Origin: Nostoc sp. LPT
Lineage (GTDB): Bacteria; Cyanobacteriota; Cyanobacteriia; Cyanobacteriales; Nostocaceae
Direction: 5' to 3'
DNA length: 61,914 nucleotides
Assembly: GCF_017115165.1 (NCBI RefSeq)
Contig: NZ_JABXKF010000024.1
Coordinates: 1 to 61,914 of the forward strand
Shown here: positions 25,625 to 34,077 of the stretch, piece by piece
How the letters are laid out: every line of letters begins with the position of its first letter
Numbering within the stretch: position 1 is the first letter of the stretch
Made by a program: the position numbers and the translations under genes
The notes under the pieces: generated by a model
Databases searched by the model: none
Told to the model about the DNA's origin: nothing
What the model saw: only the letters and a program-made list of their open reading frames with translations

Positions 25625-27045
25625 GTTTCAATCCCTAATAGGGATTTTGATTAATTGCAATCTTTAGGCTAGCCCGGCCCAATTTCGGGATTTAGGTTTC
25701 AATCCCTAATAGGGATTTTGATAAATTGCAATCAATTTCGCGGCTACGGGCTTTATGTGGGCCCAAGTAGTTTCAATCCCTAATAGGGATTTTGATAAAT
25801 TGCAATTCTTAGTCGTGCCAGGATTACAAAGGGTTAAGTACAAGTTTCAATCCCTAATAGGGATTTTGATAAATTGCAATCTGTAATTAGTACTGAATCA
25901 GTGCGTAGGTAAACTGTTTCAATCCCTAATAGGGATTTTGATAAATTGCAATTACAGACGGTTTTAGTCCAAGCATCACAACTCGCGTTTCAATCCCTAA
26001 TAGGGATTTTGATAAATTGCAATCAGAGTTTGTCCCGATATGTCGTTAATGCCATCAAGTTTCAATCCCTAATAGGGATTTTGATAAATTGCAATCTTCA
26101 GCGTTACTCCAAGTATCGTCATATATGTGAGCCGTTTCAATCCCTAATAGGGATTTTGATAAATTGCAATCAAAATAGGAAGTAGATAACAAGTAAAGAA
26201 GCGATATGTTTCAATCCCTAATAGGGATTTTGATAAATTGCAATGTAAAAAATGAAGCTGCAAAAGTGGGAGAGGCGTTGTTTCAATCCCTAATAGGGAT
26301 TTTGATAAATTGCAATGCTTGCCAAGCATGGAGCCAAAAATATCTCAGTGTTTCAATCCCTAATAGGGATTTTGATAAATTGCAATAATCTCCCAGGTCT
26401 CCCAAAGAGTTCTATCTATGTTTCAATCCCTAATAGGGATTTTGATAAATTGCAATAGCTCTATCGACTGGGATAAAAGTTTGTTGCTCTGTTTCAATCC
26501 CTAATAGGGATTTTGATAAATTGCAATTCCAAAGTTAGCTGAGATTACAATGGTATTTCACGATGTTTCAATCCCTAATAGGGATTTTGATAAATTGCAA
26601 TTAGCAAAGATTGAAGATTGGCGCGATCGCTTGGCTCAGTTTCAATCCCTAATAGGGATTTTGATAAATTGCAATAAAGTAGGGCGTACATTTTATACTG
26701 CGATATTGTACGTGTTTCAATCCCTAATAGGGATTTTGATAAATTGCAATCTTAATACCCAATCCCCTAGTTAAAAATGTTTGGCTTTGTTTCAATCCCT
26801 AATAGGGATTTTGATAAATTGCAATGTTCTGTAAAGTCAAAAGTTGAGAGAATAGCAAAGCCAGGTTTCAATCCCTAATAGGGATTTTGATAAATTGCAA
26901 TTTGATAATTTATCAGTTGAATCACTTTATGGTGTGGTTTCAATCCCTAATAGGGATTTTGATAAATTGCAATTAGTCTTGGAGTCGACTACGTAGTTGT
27001 TGCGTAAAGTTTCAATCCCTAATAGGGATTTTGATAAATTGCAAT
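25625..27045 (-). CRISPR. CRISPR array, 20 repeats and 19 spacers
   Basis: The 37-bp repeat (plus strand begins GTTTCAATCCC and ends AAATTGCAAT, with internal palindrome AATCCCTA-A-TAGGGATT) starts at 25625, 25696, 25770, 25844, 25916, 25987, 26059, 26134, 26208, 26280, 26350, 26420, 26491, 26565, 26639, 26714, 26789, 26865, 26937 and 27009. Spacers are 33-39 bp and all appear different. On the minus strand the repeat ends in ATTGAAAC, the usual 5' handle of type I/III crRNAs, so transcription is predicted leftward with the leader to the right. Supporting this, the only variant repeat (TTAA for TAAA) is the leftmost, at the expected old end. No cas gene is in this window. Confidence 0.97.
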
Positions 27046-27444
27046 AGCGGGAGCGTGAAAGCCAAGCTATATTTAGTTTTCAAGGTGCGGTTGCGCGATT
27101 CTGGAGCAATCATAGCATTAGAGAATTCCTTTGGGAAGAGTGCCGGGAAAAATTAAAGGCTGACACCCTAGTTTTTGTGAGCATTTCAGAGATTGCGCGG
27201 ATGATAATTGGGTGATAAGTAAGGTGAAATGCTTGCTGGTATTGAGATATAAGCACTTTTTTATGGCTGTGGAATTTGTACACCTACCCATTCGCGCATT
27301 TGACATACAGGAACTCTCTGAGAGATGCGATCGCTAAAAATAACTTAATGGTGATGGGGGGCGCGATCGCTGCCTTCGGAGCCAGAAATCCCAGTCTTTA
27401 TATGCTTATAGCCTCCCACATCACACACAACAACACTTGTAATG
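27046..27444. other. Probable CRISPR leader and intergenic DNA
   Basis: By repeat orientation this flank should contain the leader of the array (minus strand). Inverted octamers GCATTTCA (27182-27189) and TGAAATGC (about 27225-27232) flank 35 bp and could be a protein-binding site. Two HIP1 sites lie at 27330-27370. No gene is recognised. Confidence 0.4.
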
Positions 27445-27741
27445 TTACTCTTGAGACTCCTCAGAGATAGATTCTGATTCTGTTTCAAGTTCTTCTGTTT
27501 TAACTTTGGGGGCTGGAGGTTTAACGGGTTTTGGGCCACGCGCTAGTGCAGGATTCACCGGTTGTCTGCTTTCATCCTTATATGATGATGCTTTTTTACC
27601 TTTGTCAGATGAGCGATCGCGGCTCGGTTTTGAGCTTTTGGGGTTGGATTCAATAGGGGTTACAGAATCCGAATTTTCGGAATTGCTGTCAGTGCTTCCT
27701 TGAGACTGACGTTCCGATTTTTTGATTGGACGTTCTACCAT
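27445..27741 (-). CDS. Small disordered conserved-type protein
   Basis: A 98-residue, highly polar protein starting MVERPIKKSERQ, continuing Ser/Asp/Lys-rich, then a Pro/Lys segment (NPALARGPKPVKPPAPK) and an acidic tail ending ESQE. It has no hydrophobic core, so it is predicted to be disordered. The balanced codon pattern, clear ATG and structured ends suggest a real gene; similar small charged proteins occur in cyanobacteria, but I cannot name a function. It lies between the CRISPR leader side and the tyrA terminator. Confidence 0.6.
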   Translation of the reverse strand: MVERPIKKSERQSQGSTDSNSENSDSVTPIESNPKSSKPSRDRSSDKGKKASSYKDESRQPVNPALARGPKPVKPPAPKVKTEELETESESISEESQE

Positions 27742-27913
27742 TGTTGATTTTTGTAAATTTATCTGTATGGTACATCGGTTTGGTGACTATCAGACTGTTG
27801 AGTAGCATTTTTAAAGATTTATATTGTTGGAATTCCTGAGTAGCTGTGGAGAGTTGTTTTGACAAAAAAGCAGCCAACAAACTTTATTAATTAACTCACT
27901 AAATTAAAAAATG

Positions 27914-27940
27914 GGTGCGTTATCCATAGCTAAACGCACC
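27914..27940 (-). terminator. Rho-independent terminator of tyrA
   Basis: The inverted repeat GGTGCGTT / AACGCACC (27914-27921 and 27933-27940) begins 10 bp beyond the tyrA stop; on the minus strand the stem is followed by ATTTTTTAATTT. Confidence 0.75.
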
Positions 27941-27949
27941 TGACAACTA

Positions 27950-28801
27950 TTAAACAAAATCAGGTCGTGCCTGTTGCCTTGATTTGAACTTTTCCTCTAA
28001 AACTGCCCAATTTTCTTGCTCAATTAAGTTAGTCAACTCATCGAGGTTTTGACGATATTGTTGCAGCGATCGCAGCAATGCTTGACGATTATACCGCGCC
28101 ATCATCACGCCCAACTCTGGATTCCCACCACCCACACGACTAGTATCCCGAAAACCTGAACTGGCTAACTTTTGGGCTAATTGCAAAACATCGGGGTCAG
28201 TTTCGCTCAAACAAGCAGCAATCAACGAGGAACTGACCATTACAGGTAAATGGGAAATCCAACTAACAGCGCGATCATGTTGCTCTGGTTGACAAAAATA
28301 GATATTAGCTCCTAGCGATCGCACAATTTCTTCCACAACTGTAATTGTTGTAGTTGGGGTTGTCGTTATCGGTGTTAATACATAAGGTTTATCAACAAAT
28401 AAATCTCGCTGTGCAGCTTCTATCCCACTATCTGTTCTTCCCGCCATTGGATGACCGCCGATAAAATTATCCCAAAGGGGAGAAATATCCTTGACTATCT
28501 GTGCTTTCGCCGAACCCACATCAGTGACGACTGTAGCGGTAGGCAAATGAGCGACTAACTGTTCAAATTGGGGCACAATAAGGGCTAGAGGTGTACAAAT
28601 AAATACAACTTCTGCGGCTGCTAACAGGCTCAGATCGACTGATGCTTCATCGACACTGCCGAGGGTAACTGCCTTTTGACAGGTAGCTTCACGGCGACTA
28701 ACTCCTAAGATATGATGTCCTTGCGATCGCAAATCAAAGCCCAAAGATCCGCCTATCAATCCCAATCCTAAAATTCCAATATTCATTTTTGATTTTGACA
28801 T
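27950..28801 (-). CDS. tyrA: Prephenate/arogenate dehydrogenase
   Basis: About 280 residues. A Rossmann NAD(P)-binding motif (GILGLGLIGGSLG) sits at the very N-terminus, then VTDVGSAKAQIV, the catalytic-domain signature IGGHPMAGRTDSG, and a C-terminal helical dimerisation part ending ARPDFV. It makes tyrosine precursors (cyanobacteria mostly use arogenate). The start is the ATG at 28801 or, five codons in, the ATG at 28786; the open frame continues further upstream only because it runs antisense to a pentapeptide-repeat gene. The first codon lies 10 bp from the divergent neighbour's first ATG, so the promoters must overlap that gene. Confidence 0.92.
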   Translation of the reverse strand: MSKSKMNIGILGLGLIGGSLGFDLRSQGHHILGVSRREATCQKAVTLGSVDEASVDLSLLAAAEVVFICTPLALIVPQFEQLVAHLPTATVVTDVGSAKAQIVKDISPLWDNFIGGHPMAGRTDSGIEAAQRDLFVDKPYVLTPITTTPTTTITVVEEIVRSLGANIYFCQPEQHDRAVSWISHLPVMVSSSLIAACLSETDPDVLQLAQKLASSGFRDTSRVGGGNPELGVMMARYNRQALLRSLQQYRQNLDELTNLIEQENWAVLEEKFKSRQQARPDFV

Positions 28802-28856
28802 TCCGTTTTTTATGACTTTACCAACTATTAAAGTTGGTATCCAAGGGGTAGCATCA
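28802..28856. promoter_or_regulatory. Divergent start region with 17-bp palindrome
   Basis: Between the tyrA start and the likely pentapeptide-gene start (28857) lies CCAACT-ATTAA-AGTTGG (28821-28837), a perfect 6-bp inverted repeat with a 5-bp spacer. Its place between two head-to-head starts makes it an operator candidate. Confidence 0.35.
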
Positions 28857-30386
28857 ATGACTGTAGAGGAATTACTGGAACAATACGCAGCAGGAGTCTT
28901 AAACTTTAGTGGTGTTGACCTCCCAGAAGCCAACCTGAGTGGGGTCAAACTCAGTGGGGTGAATCTGAGCGATGCTAATTTGAGTATAGTCAACCTGAGT
29001 GGCGCGAATCTGAGTGAAGCTAACTTGAGCAATGCCAAGCTGAATGTAGCCAGACTGAGTGGCGCAAATCTATGCAGCGCCATCCTCAACAACGCCAGTC
29101 TCAACGTCGCTAATTTGATTCGAGCGGATCTCAGTCGCGCTCAACTCAGAGGAGCTTCATTAATCCGCGCTGAGTTAATTCGCGCTGACCTCAGTCGCGC
29201 TGATTTGTTGGAGGCCGATCTCACCAGTGCTGATTTGCGAGAGGCGACACTCCGCCAAGCGAATCTCCGTCACGCTAACTTGAGTGAGACTATCTTGAAA
29301 GGTGCTTCCTTAACAGGAGCCAACTTGGAGATGGCTAACTTAAACGCCAGTGACCTGAGTCGTTCTGACTTGAGCGGGGCAAATTTGCGAGATGCCGAAC
29401 TCAGACAAGCCAATCTCAGCCATGCTAACTTGAGTGGGGCTGATTTGAGCGGCGCAAATCTTCGGTGGGCAGATTTGAGCGGTGCAAAATTGAGCGGGGC
29501 TGATTTAATTGGCGCAGATTTAAGCAATGCCAATTTAACAAATACAAGTTTAGTCCACGCCAATTTAACTCAGGCAAAATTAATTAGAGCAGAATGGATC
29601 GGTGCTGACTTAACAGGAGCAACTTTAACAGGAGCCAAGCTTTATGCAACCTCCAGGTTTGGTTTAAAAACCGAAGGCATGGTTTGTGAATGGGTCGATC
29701 TTAGCCCAGCTGGCGATCGCTCCATTGTCCAAAACTTCCATTCTGAAGAGTCACGAGATTTTTTTAACGAAACACCGCCAACAATTCGGATTATAGTTGA
29801 TGCAGCCCTAGAACACGAAGCCAATTTTGCGATCGCTGGCGCTTACTACCAAATTGCTCAAGAATATCGAGGGTTGAAACAACCTCCAAGTATCGAAAGT
29901 GGCCGTCGTCGGACTATTTTCACCTTTCATGTAGATAGCGACGAAGCATTATTTCCCACTGCTTACATTGTCATTCTTCCCTTTCTAGATGCAGCATCTA
30001 CTCAAAAGAATATTTCCAGTATAGTGCAAATGATTAACAGTGATGTTGCAAACCAAAACTTAAAATCGCCTCATATAGTAAAACAATTAAATACTCTTTT
30101 TGAACAAGCTATGAATCAGGCTACAACAATTAAACAGATGAAAAAAAATATCGAAGTAGCCGCAAAATTAAATTTTTGTAAAGCCCCAGCCCAAATAGTT
30201 TTAACGAATTCCAGTGCCCACACTTTGATTGTTTATGACCATCCCAACTTTGGGAAAAGATTTATTAATCGCTCTGCTCTTAATGCTTCAGCTTATGATA
30301 TGTCCAGTGATTCAACAAAAAGTATATTACCTTCATTAGATATTATTATAGATTTTGTCAAAGGATTTCATTATATTAGTCATTAG
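28857..30386 (+). CDS. Pentapeptide-repeat protein with unknown C-terminal domain
   Basis: About 509 residues. The ATG at 28857 (MTVEELLEQYAAG) has AAGGGG at good distance and matches the usual N-terminus of cyanobacterial pentapeptide proteins; an upstream ATG at 28812 adds 15 residues. Some 50 A(D/N)LSxx pentapeptides form a long right-handed beta-helix over the first half. The second half (from about LKTEGMVCEWVDLSP) is a globular domain of about 220 residues with alpha/beta character (IRIIVDAALEHEANFAIA, TFHVDSDEALF, ASGSEI-like regions absent) that I do not recognise. The following DUF1517-like gene is 75 bp downstream and probably co-transcribed. Confidence 0.85.
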   Translation: MTVEELLEQYAAGVLNFSGVDLPEANLSGVKLSGVNLSDANLSIVNLSGANLSEANLSNAKLNVARLSGANLCSAILNNASLNVANLIRADLSRAQLRGASLIRAELIRADLSRADLLEADLTSADLREATLRQANLRHANLSETILKGASLTGANLEMANLNASDLSRSDLSGANLRDAELRQANLSHANLSGADLSGANLRWADLSGAKLSGADLIGADLSNANLTNTSLVHANLTQAKLIRAEWIGADLTGATLTGAKLYATSRFGLKTEGMVCEWVDLSPAGDRSIVQNFHSEESRDFFNETPPTIRIIVDAALEHEANFAIAGAYYQIAQEYRGLKQPPSIESGRRRTIFTFHVDSDEALFPTAYIVILPFLDAASTQKNISSIVQMINSDVANQNLKSPHIVKQLNTLFEQAMNQATTIKQMKKNIEVAAKLNFCKAPAQIVLTNSSAHTLIVYDHPNFGKRFINRSALNASAYDMSSDSTKSILPSLDIIIDFVKGFHYISH

Positions 30387-30461
30387 TTATGGGGATGGGG
30401 CATTGAACTAATGACAAATGACAAATGACAAATGACAAAAAACAAAATTTTGGAGGAAAAA

Positions 30462-31055
30462 ATGAGCAATATCTTTAATAAAATGATTGGTCGAACTCGC
30501 TATGTAGTGTTTCGCTTATTTCTGCACTTAGGGGGAGGTGAGGTAGCGCCAATTTTGGGAGTATTAAATAATGCTGGACGGGATGCGATCGATGCCGATG
30601 GCGATTTAGAAGTTTTAGGAGAAGGATTGGTAGAAATTAGCCAAACCCTGCTGCAATATGATGAATATTGGCTTTCTGCTGCCAACGAAGGTGACGTATT
30701 TTGGAATGAAGGTGAGGCAGGAGATTACGTGAATGAATTATTTACTGACTCTGCCGAAAGATATCTCAGCGAACCAGATTATGCCTCTAACTCTGGATTG
30801 AATGAACCTTTATCCATACCTGTAACCCGCAACGTGATTGTGATGATTACAGTAGCTTATGAAGGAGAAGTACCAGATTTGGAAACCGACCTTTCTAACG
30901 TTCAGGCACTCAAGGAAGGATTGAAAGCATTGATAAATTTGCATTATAAACATAGATTGAAGGCAATCCAAGTGCATTTCTCTCCAGCACAGTTAGGCGA
31001 TGAACTAACTAGCGATCAGCTGTTGCAATATTACCCAGAACTGATTCCTTTGTAA
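30462..31055 (+). CDS. DUF1517-like protein
   Basis: 197 residues from the ATG at 30462, chosen because GGAGG lies 6 bp upstream (the frame is open 30 bp further). The sequence has MIGRTRYVVFRLFLHLGGGE at the start, then two acidic helices and a C-terminal alpha/beta part (NVIVMITVAYEGEVPDLE, LKALINLHYKHRLKAIQVHF, LTSDQLLQYYPELIPL) that resembles the C-terminal half of DUF1517 proteins of cyanobacteria and chloroplasts. No signal peptide is visible. Function is unknown. It sits between a pentapeptide protein and a glycine-rich lipoprotein on the same strand. Confidence 0.65.
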   Translation: MSNIFNKMIGRTRYVVFRLFLHLGGGEVAPILGVLNNAGRDAIDADGDLEVLGEGLVEISQTLLQYDEYWLSAANEGDVFWNEGEAGDYVNELFTDSAERYLSEPDYASNSGLNEPLSIPVTRNVIVMITVAYEGEVPDLETDLSNVQALKEGLKALINLHYKHRLKAIQVHFSPAQLGDELTSDQLLQYYPELIPL

Positions 31056-31125
31056 TCTGTTGGGTAGTCCGTACTTACTACTCACATCGAGAAATTGTTA
31101 AGCTTGGAGATAGGACAATAATCCA

Positions 31126-32016
31126 ATGATCATGACCATAGTGCGTAAATTTACAGCCGTTTTTTTAGCTATGAGTTTGTGCCTGACAACTGTAGCCTGT
31201 GGGGGAGGAGAGCAAAATACCACTACCCCTCCAGCTAAGAACGTTAGCCAAACCTCTACTAACACAAAACTCAGTGATGGGCAGTATCAAATACAACAAG
31301 CTACTTATGACGATGCAACTGGTGAGTATAGCTTGTTTTTACTTAACAATAATCCCCCAACCTTTGCAACCGAAAATTTGCAAATGGCACGGTTAACTGA
31401 TGATGAAATCAAGCAGGGTAAGAAAACCTATCTAAAGGTAGAAAAAGGACAACCGATTTTATATTTGACGGAAGACTTTAAAATTGAGTACGTCCATAAC
31501 GTTACCGAGAATAAAACTAATCCCCAAACAGGACAACAAGAGACGGTTGTAGTCCGTCGAGAAAATAACTTCTGGGCACCATTTGCTGGGTCTGTGGCTG
31601 GTGCTGTGGCAGGTCAGGCGATTGGTAGTCTGTTGTTTAGACCCCAGTATTATGTACCCCCTGTCTATCAATCAGGACAAGGATTAAGTGGCTTCGGTGG
31701 ATATGGTGGAAGCTATGGCCAAGCAGTTCAAAACTACCAAACTCGCTATAATGCGCCACCCGCAGCCGTGACAAATCGCACTGCGTTCCGCAATACAGGG
31801 ACAATTAGAAGGTCATATCCTCAAAATTCAAATATACGCAATGCACCGCGTAGCACTACAGGTAATAACCGTCCTTCTGGTTCTGGTTTTGGTGGTAGTA
31901 CCTTGCAACCTTCTGGCAGAGCCACCTCACCCAGACGCAATTCTGGTAGTGGTTTTGGTAGTGGGCGTAGTTCAGCACCCCGCCGCTCAACTGGTTTTGG
32001 CAGCAGACGCCGTTAG
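31126..32016 (+). CDS. Glycine/arginine-rich lipoprotein
   Basis: 296 residues with a lipoprotein signal (hydrophobic AVFLAMSLCLTT and lipobox TVAC, Cys about residue 25). The mature region has a folded part (DGQYQIQQATYDDATGEYSL, GKKTYLKVEKGQPILYLTED), one short hydrophobic Gly/Ala segment (WAPFAGSVAGAVAGQAIGSL) and a long basic, low-complexity tail of Ser-Gly-Phe-Gly and Arg ending FGSRRR. It is probably an anchored periplasmic protein whose tail binds anionic polymers or the cell wall; this is inference. Start ATG 31126 or 31132. It is last in a rightward group with the DUF1517-like gene and has its own terminator. Confidence 0.8.
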   Translation: MIMTIVRKFTAVFLAMSLCLTTVACGGGEQNTTTPPAKNVSQTSTNTKLSDGQYQIQQATYDDATGEYSLFLLNNNPPTFATENLQMARLTDDEIKQGKKTYLKVEKGQPILYLTEDFKIEYVHNVTENKTNPQTGQQETVVVRRENNFWAPFAGSVAGAVAGQAIGSLLFRPQYYVPPVYQSGQGLSGFGGYGGSYGQAVQNYQTRYNAPPAAVTNRTAFRNTGTIRRSYPQNSNIRNAPRSTTGNNRPSGSGFGGSTLQPSGRATSPRRNSGSGFGSGRSSAPRRSTGFGSRRR

Positions 32017-32074
32017 GAAATTCCAAATGCAATAAATACACCGCCTAAGAAGTTAAGGTAGTGTGTTGCACAAA

Positions 32075-32109
32075 GAAGCCGGAGGGTAACAAGTTAAACC
32101 TCCGGCTTC
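32075..32109 (+). terminator. Strong hairpin terminator
   Basis: A perfect 11-bp stem GAAGCCGGAGG / CCTCCGGCTTC (32075-32085, 32099-32109) with a 13-nt loop, followed by TCTTTAAT. It ends the lipoprotein transcript and, being symmetric, could serve the leftward gene too. Confidence 0.85.
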
Positions 32110-32148
32110 TCTTTAATATCTATGCAATTTGTGAGGAGGAATTATAAA

Positions 32149-32427
32149 TTATTCGGTTAAATAATATGAAATACTAAATACAAATATTACTAAAATAACA
32201 GGAATCATTTTACTAAAGTCTATTCGCTTTTGTTGAACCATTTCTAAACAAGACATCGGAATCATCAGAGGCCAGAAGATAGTTGTCACCACAAACATCA
32301 CAATCGATAAAAATTTATCTTCTGGATTGGAAGCAAAATGACGTAGGGAAAATATTAACCAATTAGTTAAAAAATAGCATGTCATTAATAAGTAACCAAT
32401 AGTTAAAGTCAGTTGTATCTGATTCAC
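32149..32427 (-). CDS. Small membrane protein (3 spans)
   Basis: 92 residues starting at a GTG (32427) with AGGAG 9-13 bp upstream. Three hydrophobic stretches: LTLTIGYLLMTCYFLTNWLIF, FLSIVMFVVTTIFWPLMIPM and MIPVILVIFVFSISYYL. No recognised family. The next leftward gene upstream also encodes a small membrane protein (32532-32888), so the two may form a pair. Confidence 0.65.
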   Translation of the reverse strand: MNQIQLTLTIGYLLMTCYFLTNWLIFSLRHFASNPEDKFLSIVMFVVTTIFWPLMIPMSCLEMVQQKRIDFSKMIPVILVIFVFSISYYLTE

Positions 32428-32531
32428 CGTGAGTACTCCTGAAGTTATGTAAGCTTTACTATAGCCTTTCCTGTTCTAGTTAGGTACACGATGAGCCTCA
32501 ATAGTGCATTTTCAACCAGGTAGAAATAAAT

Positions 32532-32888
32532 TTACCACATCTTTAATGCGATATAAATAAGCATCCAATCAAGAAAAATTATATTAACTATGAACCATAT
32601 ATTGATTTTATATCCTCTTGACTTATAGGCTAATACAACAGCCCTGTTGATTATTCCCACACTTCCTGATGTATAAATTAAACGAGTCATAAGTACTGCC
32701 CAGGCGTAGACAAAACCATTTCCTCTTCGCTCGCTTGGCGTTGTCAAGTGCTCGTAATGTATAAAAAGAACAAAAATTCCAAAACAAACAGCATAACCTA
32801 TTAGCCACTTGCTGTTTGGCATAATCTGAGCAAGAAAAAAAGGGATAATCATGCCTAATATAAAAACTAAGATCAGAGAATCAAACAT
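32532..32888 (-). CDS. Small membrane protein (4 spans)
   Basis: 118 residues, hydrophobic throughout: MFDSLILVFILGMIIPFFLA, WLIGYAVCFGIFVLFIHY, FVYAWAVLMTRLIYTSGSVG and a C-terminal INIWFIVNIIFLDWMLIYIA. A central basic/polar loop (TTPSERRGNG) separates the halves. No family is recognised. A second small membrane protein lies 105 bp downstream. Confidence 0.6.
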   Translation of the reverse strand: MFDSLILVFILGMIIPFFLAQIMPNSKWLIGYAVCFGIFVLFIHYEHLTTPSERRGNGFVYAWAVLMTRLIYTSGSVGIINRAVVLAYKSRGYKINIWFIVNIIFLDWMLIYIALKMW

Positions 32889-33076
32889 TTATAATTTTTT
32901 CCTTTTTTCTAAAAAAAATAAACATTGTATGCCCAAATATACAATGTTTATAAAACTTACTTTTCTGTTTGTAGAGTCTCATTAACCTTCTTTGAAGAAA
33001 CTTTTTAAATTTTGGATGATAAATATTCACTACCACGATCCAAAATTTAAAATTCAGCTAGCTATGAGAATAATAA

Positions 33077-33850
33077 TTAAGCGGTCTTAAAAAATCGAAT
33101 AATTTCGCGGACATGATCGAGAAATTGCCCATCGGTGGAAAGTTGCGCGATCGCATTTCTGGCTTCTCTCCCCAAACGCTCATGTTCCGTTTGATTTGTC
33201 GCCCGTAATTCTTCTAAATTAGCGGCAATTCGAGCTAAATCTCTACGAGTCTCTTCACTAAAGCGTTGTTGAGTTGCGGATAATGAATAGGGTTGTTCTG
33301 GGTTGAGTTGATCTTCCAATGACTGGATTTTTTGTTCCAATATAGAGAAGCGATCGCGCAGTTCAAAAATATCTTCGCGCGGATACTTCCATTCTTGGCG
33401 AATCATCGCTAACCGCGCATATAAATACTCATAAGCGCGAATCGCAGGACGCAGAATTGTTAATAACAAAGCTGCACCAGAACTTATATATCCAACCGTA
33501 CTAATACCAGTGGCAGCAAGAGTATAAAGACCAACGGCTGAGAATAAGTGTAAAGCAATGGCAACCCAGAGCGATCGCTTTGCCAACACTGTGACATACT
33601 TCACTTGTTTCTCATCAACTGGAATGCCTTTCTCAGTTGATTGTGCTGCTTCTGCTAAGACTTCTTTGGCTTGAAAATGCACATTCCACGGTACGGTAAC
33701 AATTACCAACAGCCACCAAAAACTAGCACCACCAATCACCCAGTCAAGAAAATTACCTGTAGGTATGTGCAACCATTGCAGTAAGCCAAAAGCCACCAGC
33801 ACCGGAACCACAATTCCAATAATGGAACCGATGAAAAAGTTGATATACAT
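33077..33850 (-). CDS. Membrane protein with cytosolic coiled coil
   Basis: 257 residues. Two N-terminal spans (FFIGSIIGIVVPVLVAFGLL and FWWLLVIVTVPW) are followed by a polar loop, two more hydrophobic segments (LWVAIALHLFSAVGLYTLAA, GYISSGAALLLTIL), and a long helical C-terminus predicted as coiled coil (LRDRFSILEQKIQSLEDQL, LARIAANLEELRATNQ). No enzymatic motif. It is probably a conserved cyanobacterial membrane scaffold of unknown role. It stands alone on the minus strand. Confidence 0.75.
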   Translation of the reverse strand: MYINFFIGSIIGIVVPVLVAFGLLQWLHIPTGNFLDWVIGGASFWWLLVIVTVPWNVHFQAKEVLAEAAQSTEKGIPVDEKQVKYVTVLAKRSLWVAIALHLFSAVGLYTLAATGISTVGYISSGAALLLTILRPAIRAYEYLYARLAMIRQEWKYPREDIFELRDRFSILEQKIQSLEDQLNPEQPYSLSATQQRFSEETRRDLARIAANLEELRATNQTEHERLGREARNAIAQLSTDGQFLDHVREIIRFFKTA

Positions 33851-33912
33851 CTTACCCTGTCTCCGATGAAACTATCACCTCGATCGTGACTCTACCCTAG
33901 CAGTTATACGTA

Positions 33913-34053
33913 AATGCTTGTGATGGTTTTTTGAGTAGCACATATCCCACTGTGCGGAATTCAAACCTCAAAATTTCTTGGGTTCAGAATGCTTATGATA
34001 GTTTTTTTCGTAGCACATATCTTATTGTACGTAATTCACAATTCAAAAATTCT
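33913..34053. repeat. Two imperfect 66-bp direct repeats
   Basis: 33913-33978 and 33988-34053 share AATGCTT(G/A)TGAT(G/A)GTTTTTT, GTAGCACATATC and a T-rich end, 75 bp apart. They fill the gap between the LysR gene and the membrane-protein gene; no function is evident. Confidence 0.6.
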
Positions 34054-34077
34054 GATGTTCAATAGGTCAACCATAAA

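Noticed and set aside
25946..26774. Short open frames inside the CRISPR array
   Set aside because: They translate the repeat (SLIGILIN-like) over and over and arise from the regular repeat.
28802..29104. N-terminal extension of the tyrA frame
   Set aside because: It is antisense to pentapeptide codons and gives a biased LxxAxLRLA string; the Rossmann motif starts at the internal ATG.
29270..29563. Leucine/alanine/lysine-rich frame on the minus strand
   Set aside because: Antisense of pentapeptide repeats; no independent coding evidence.
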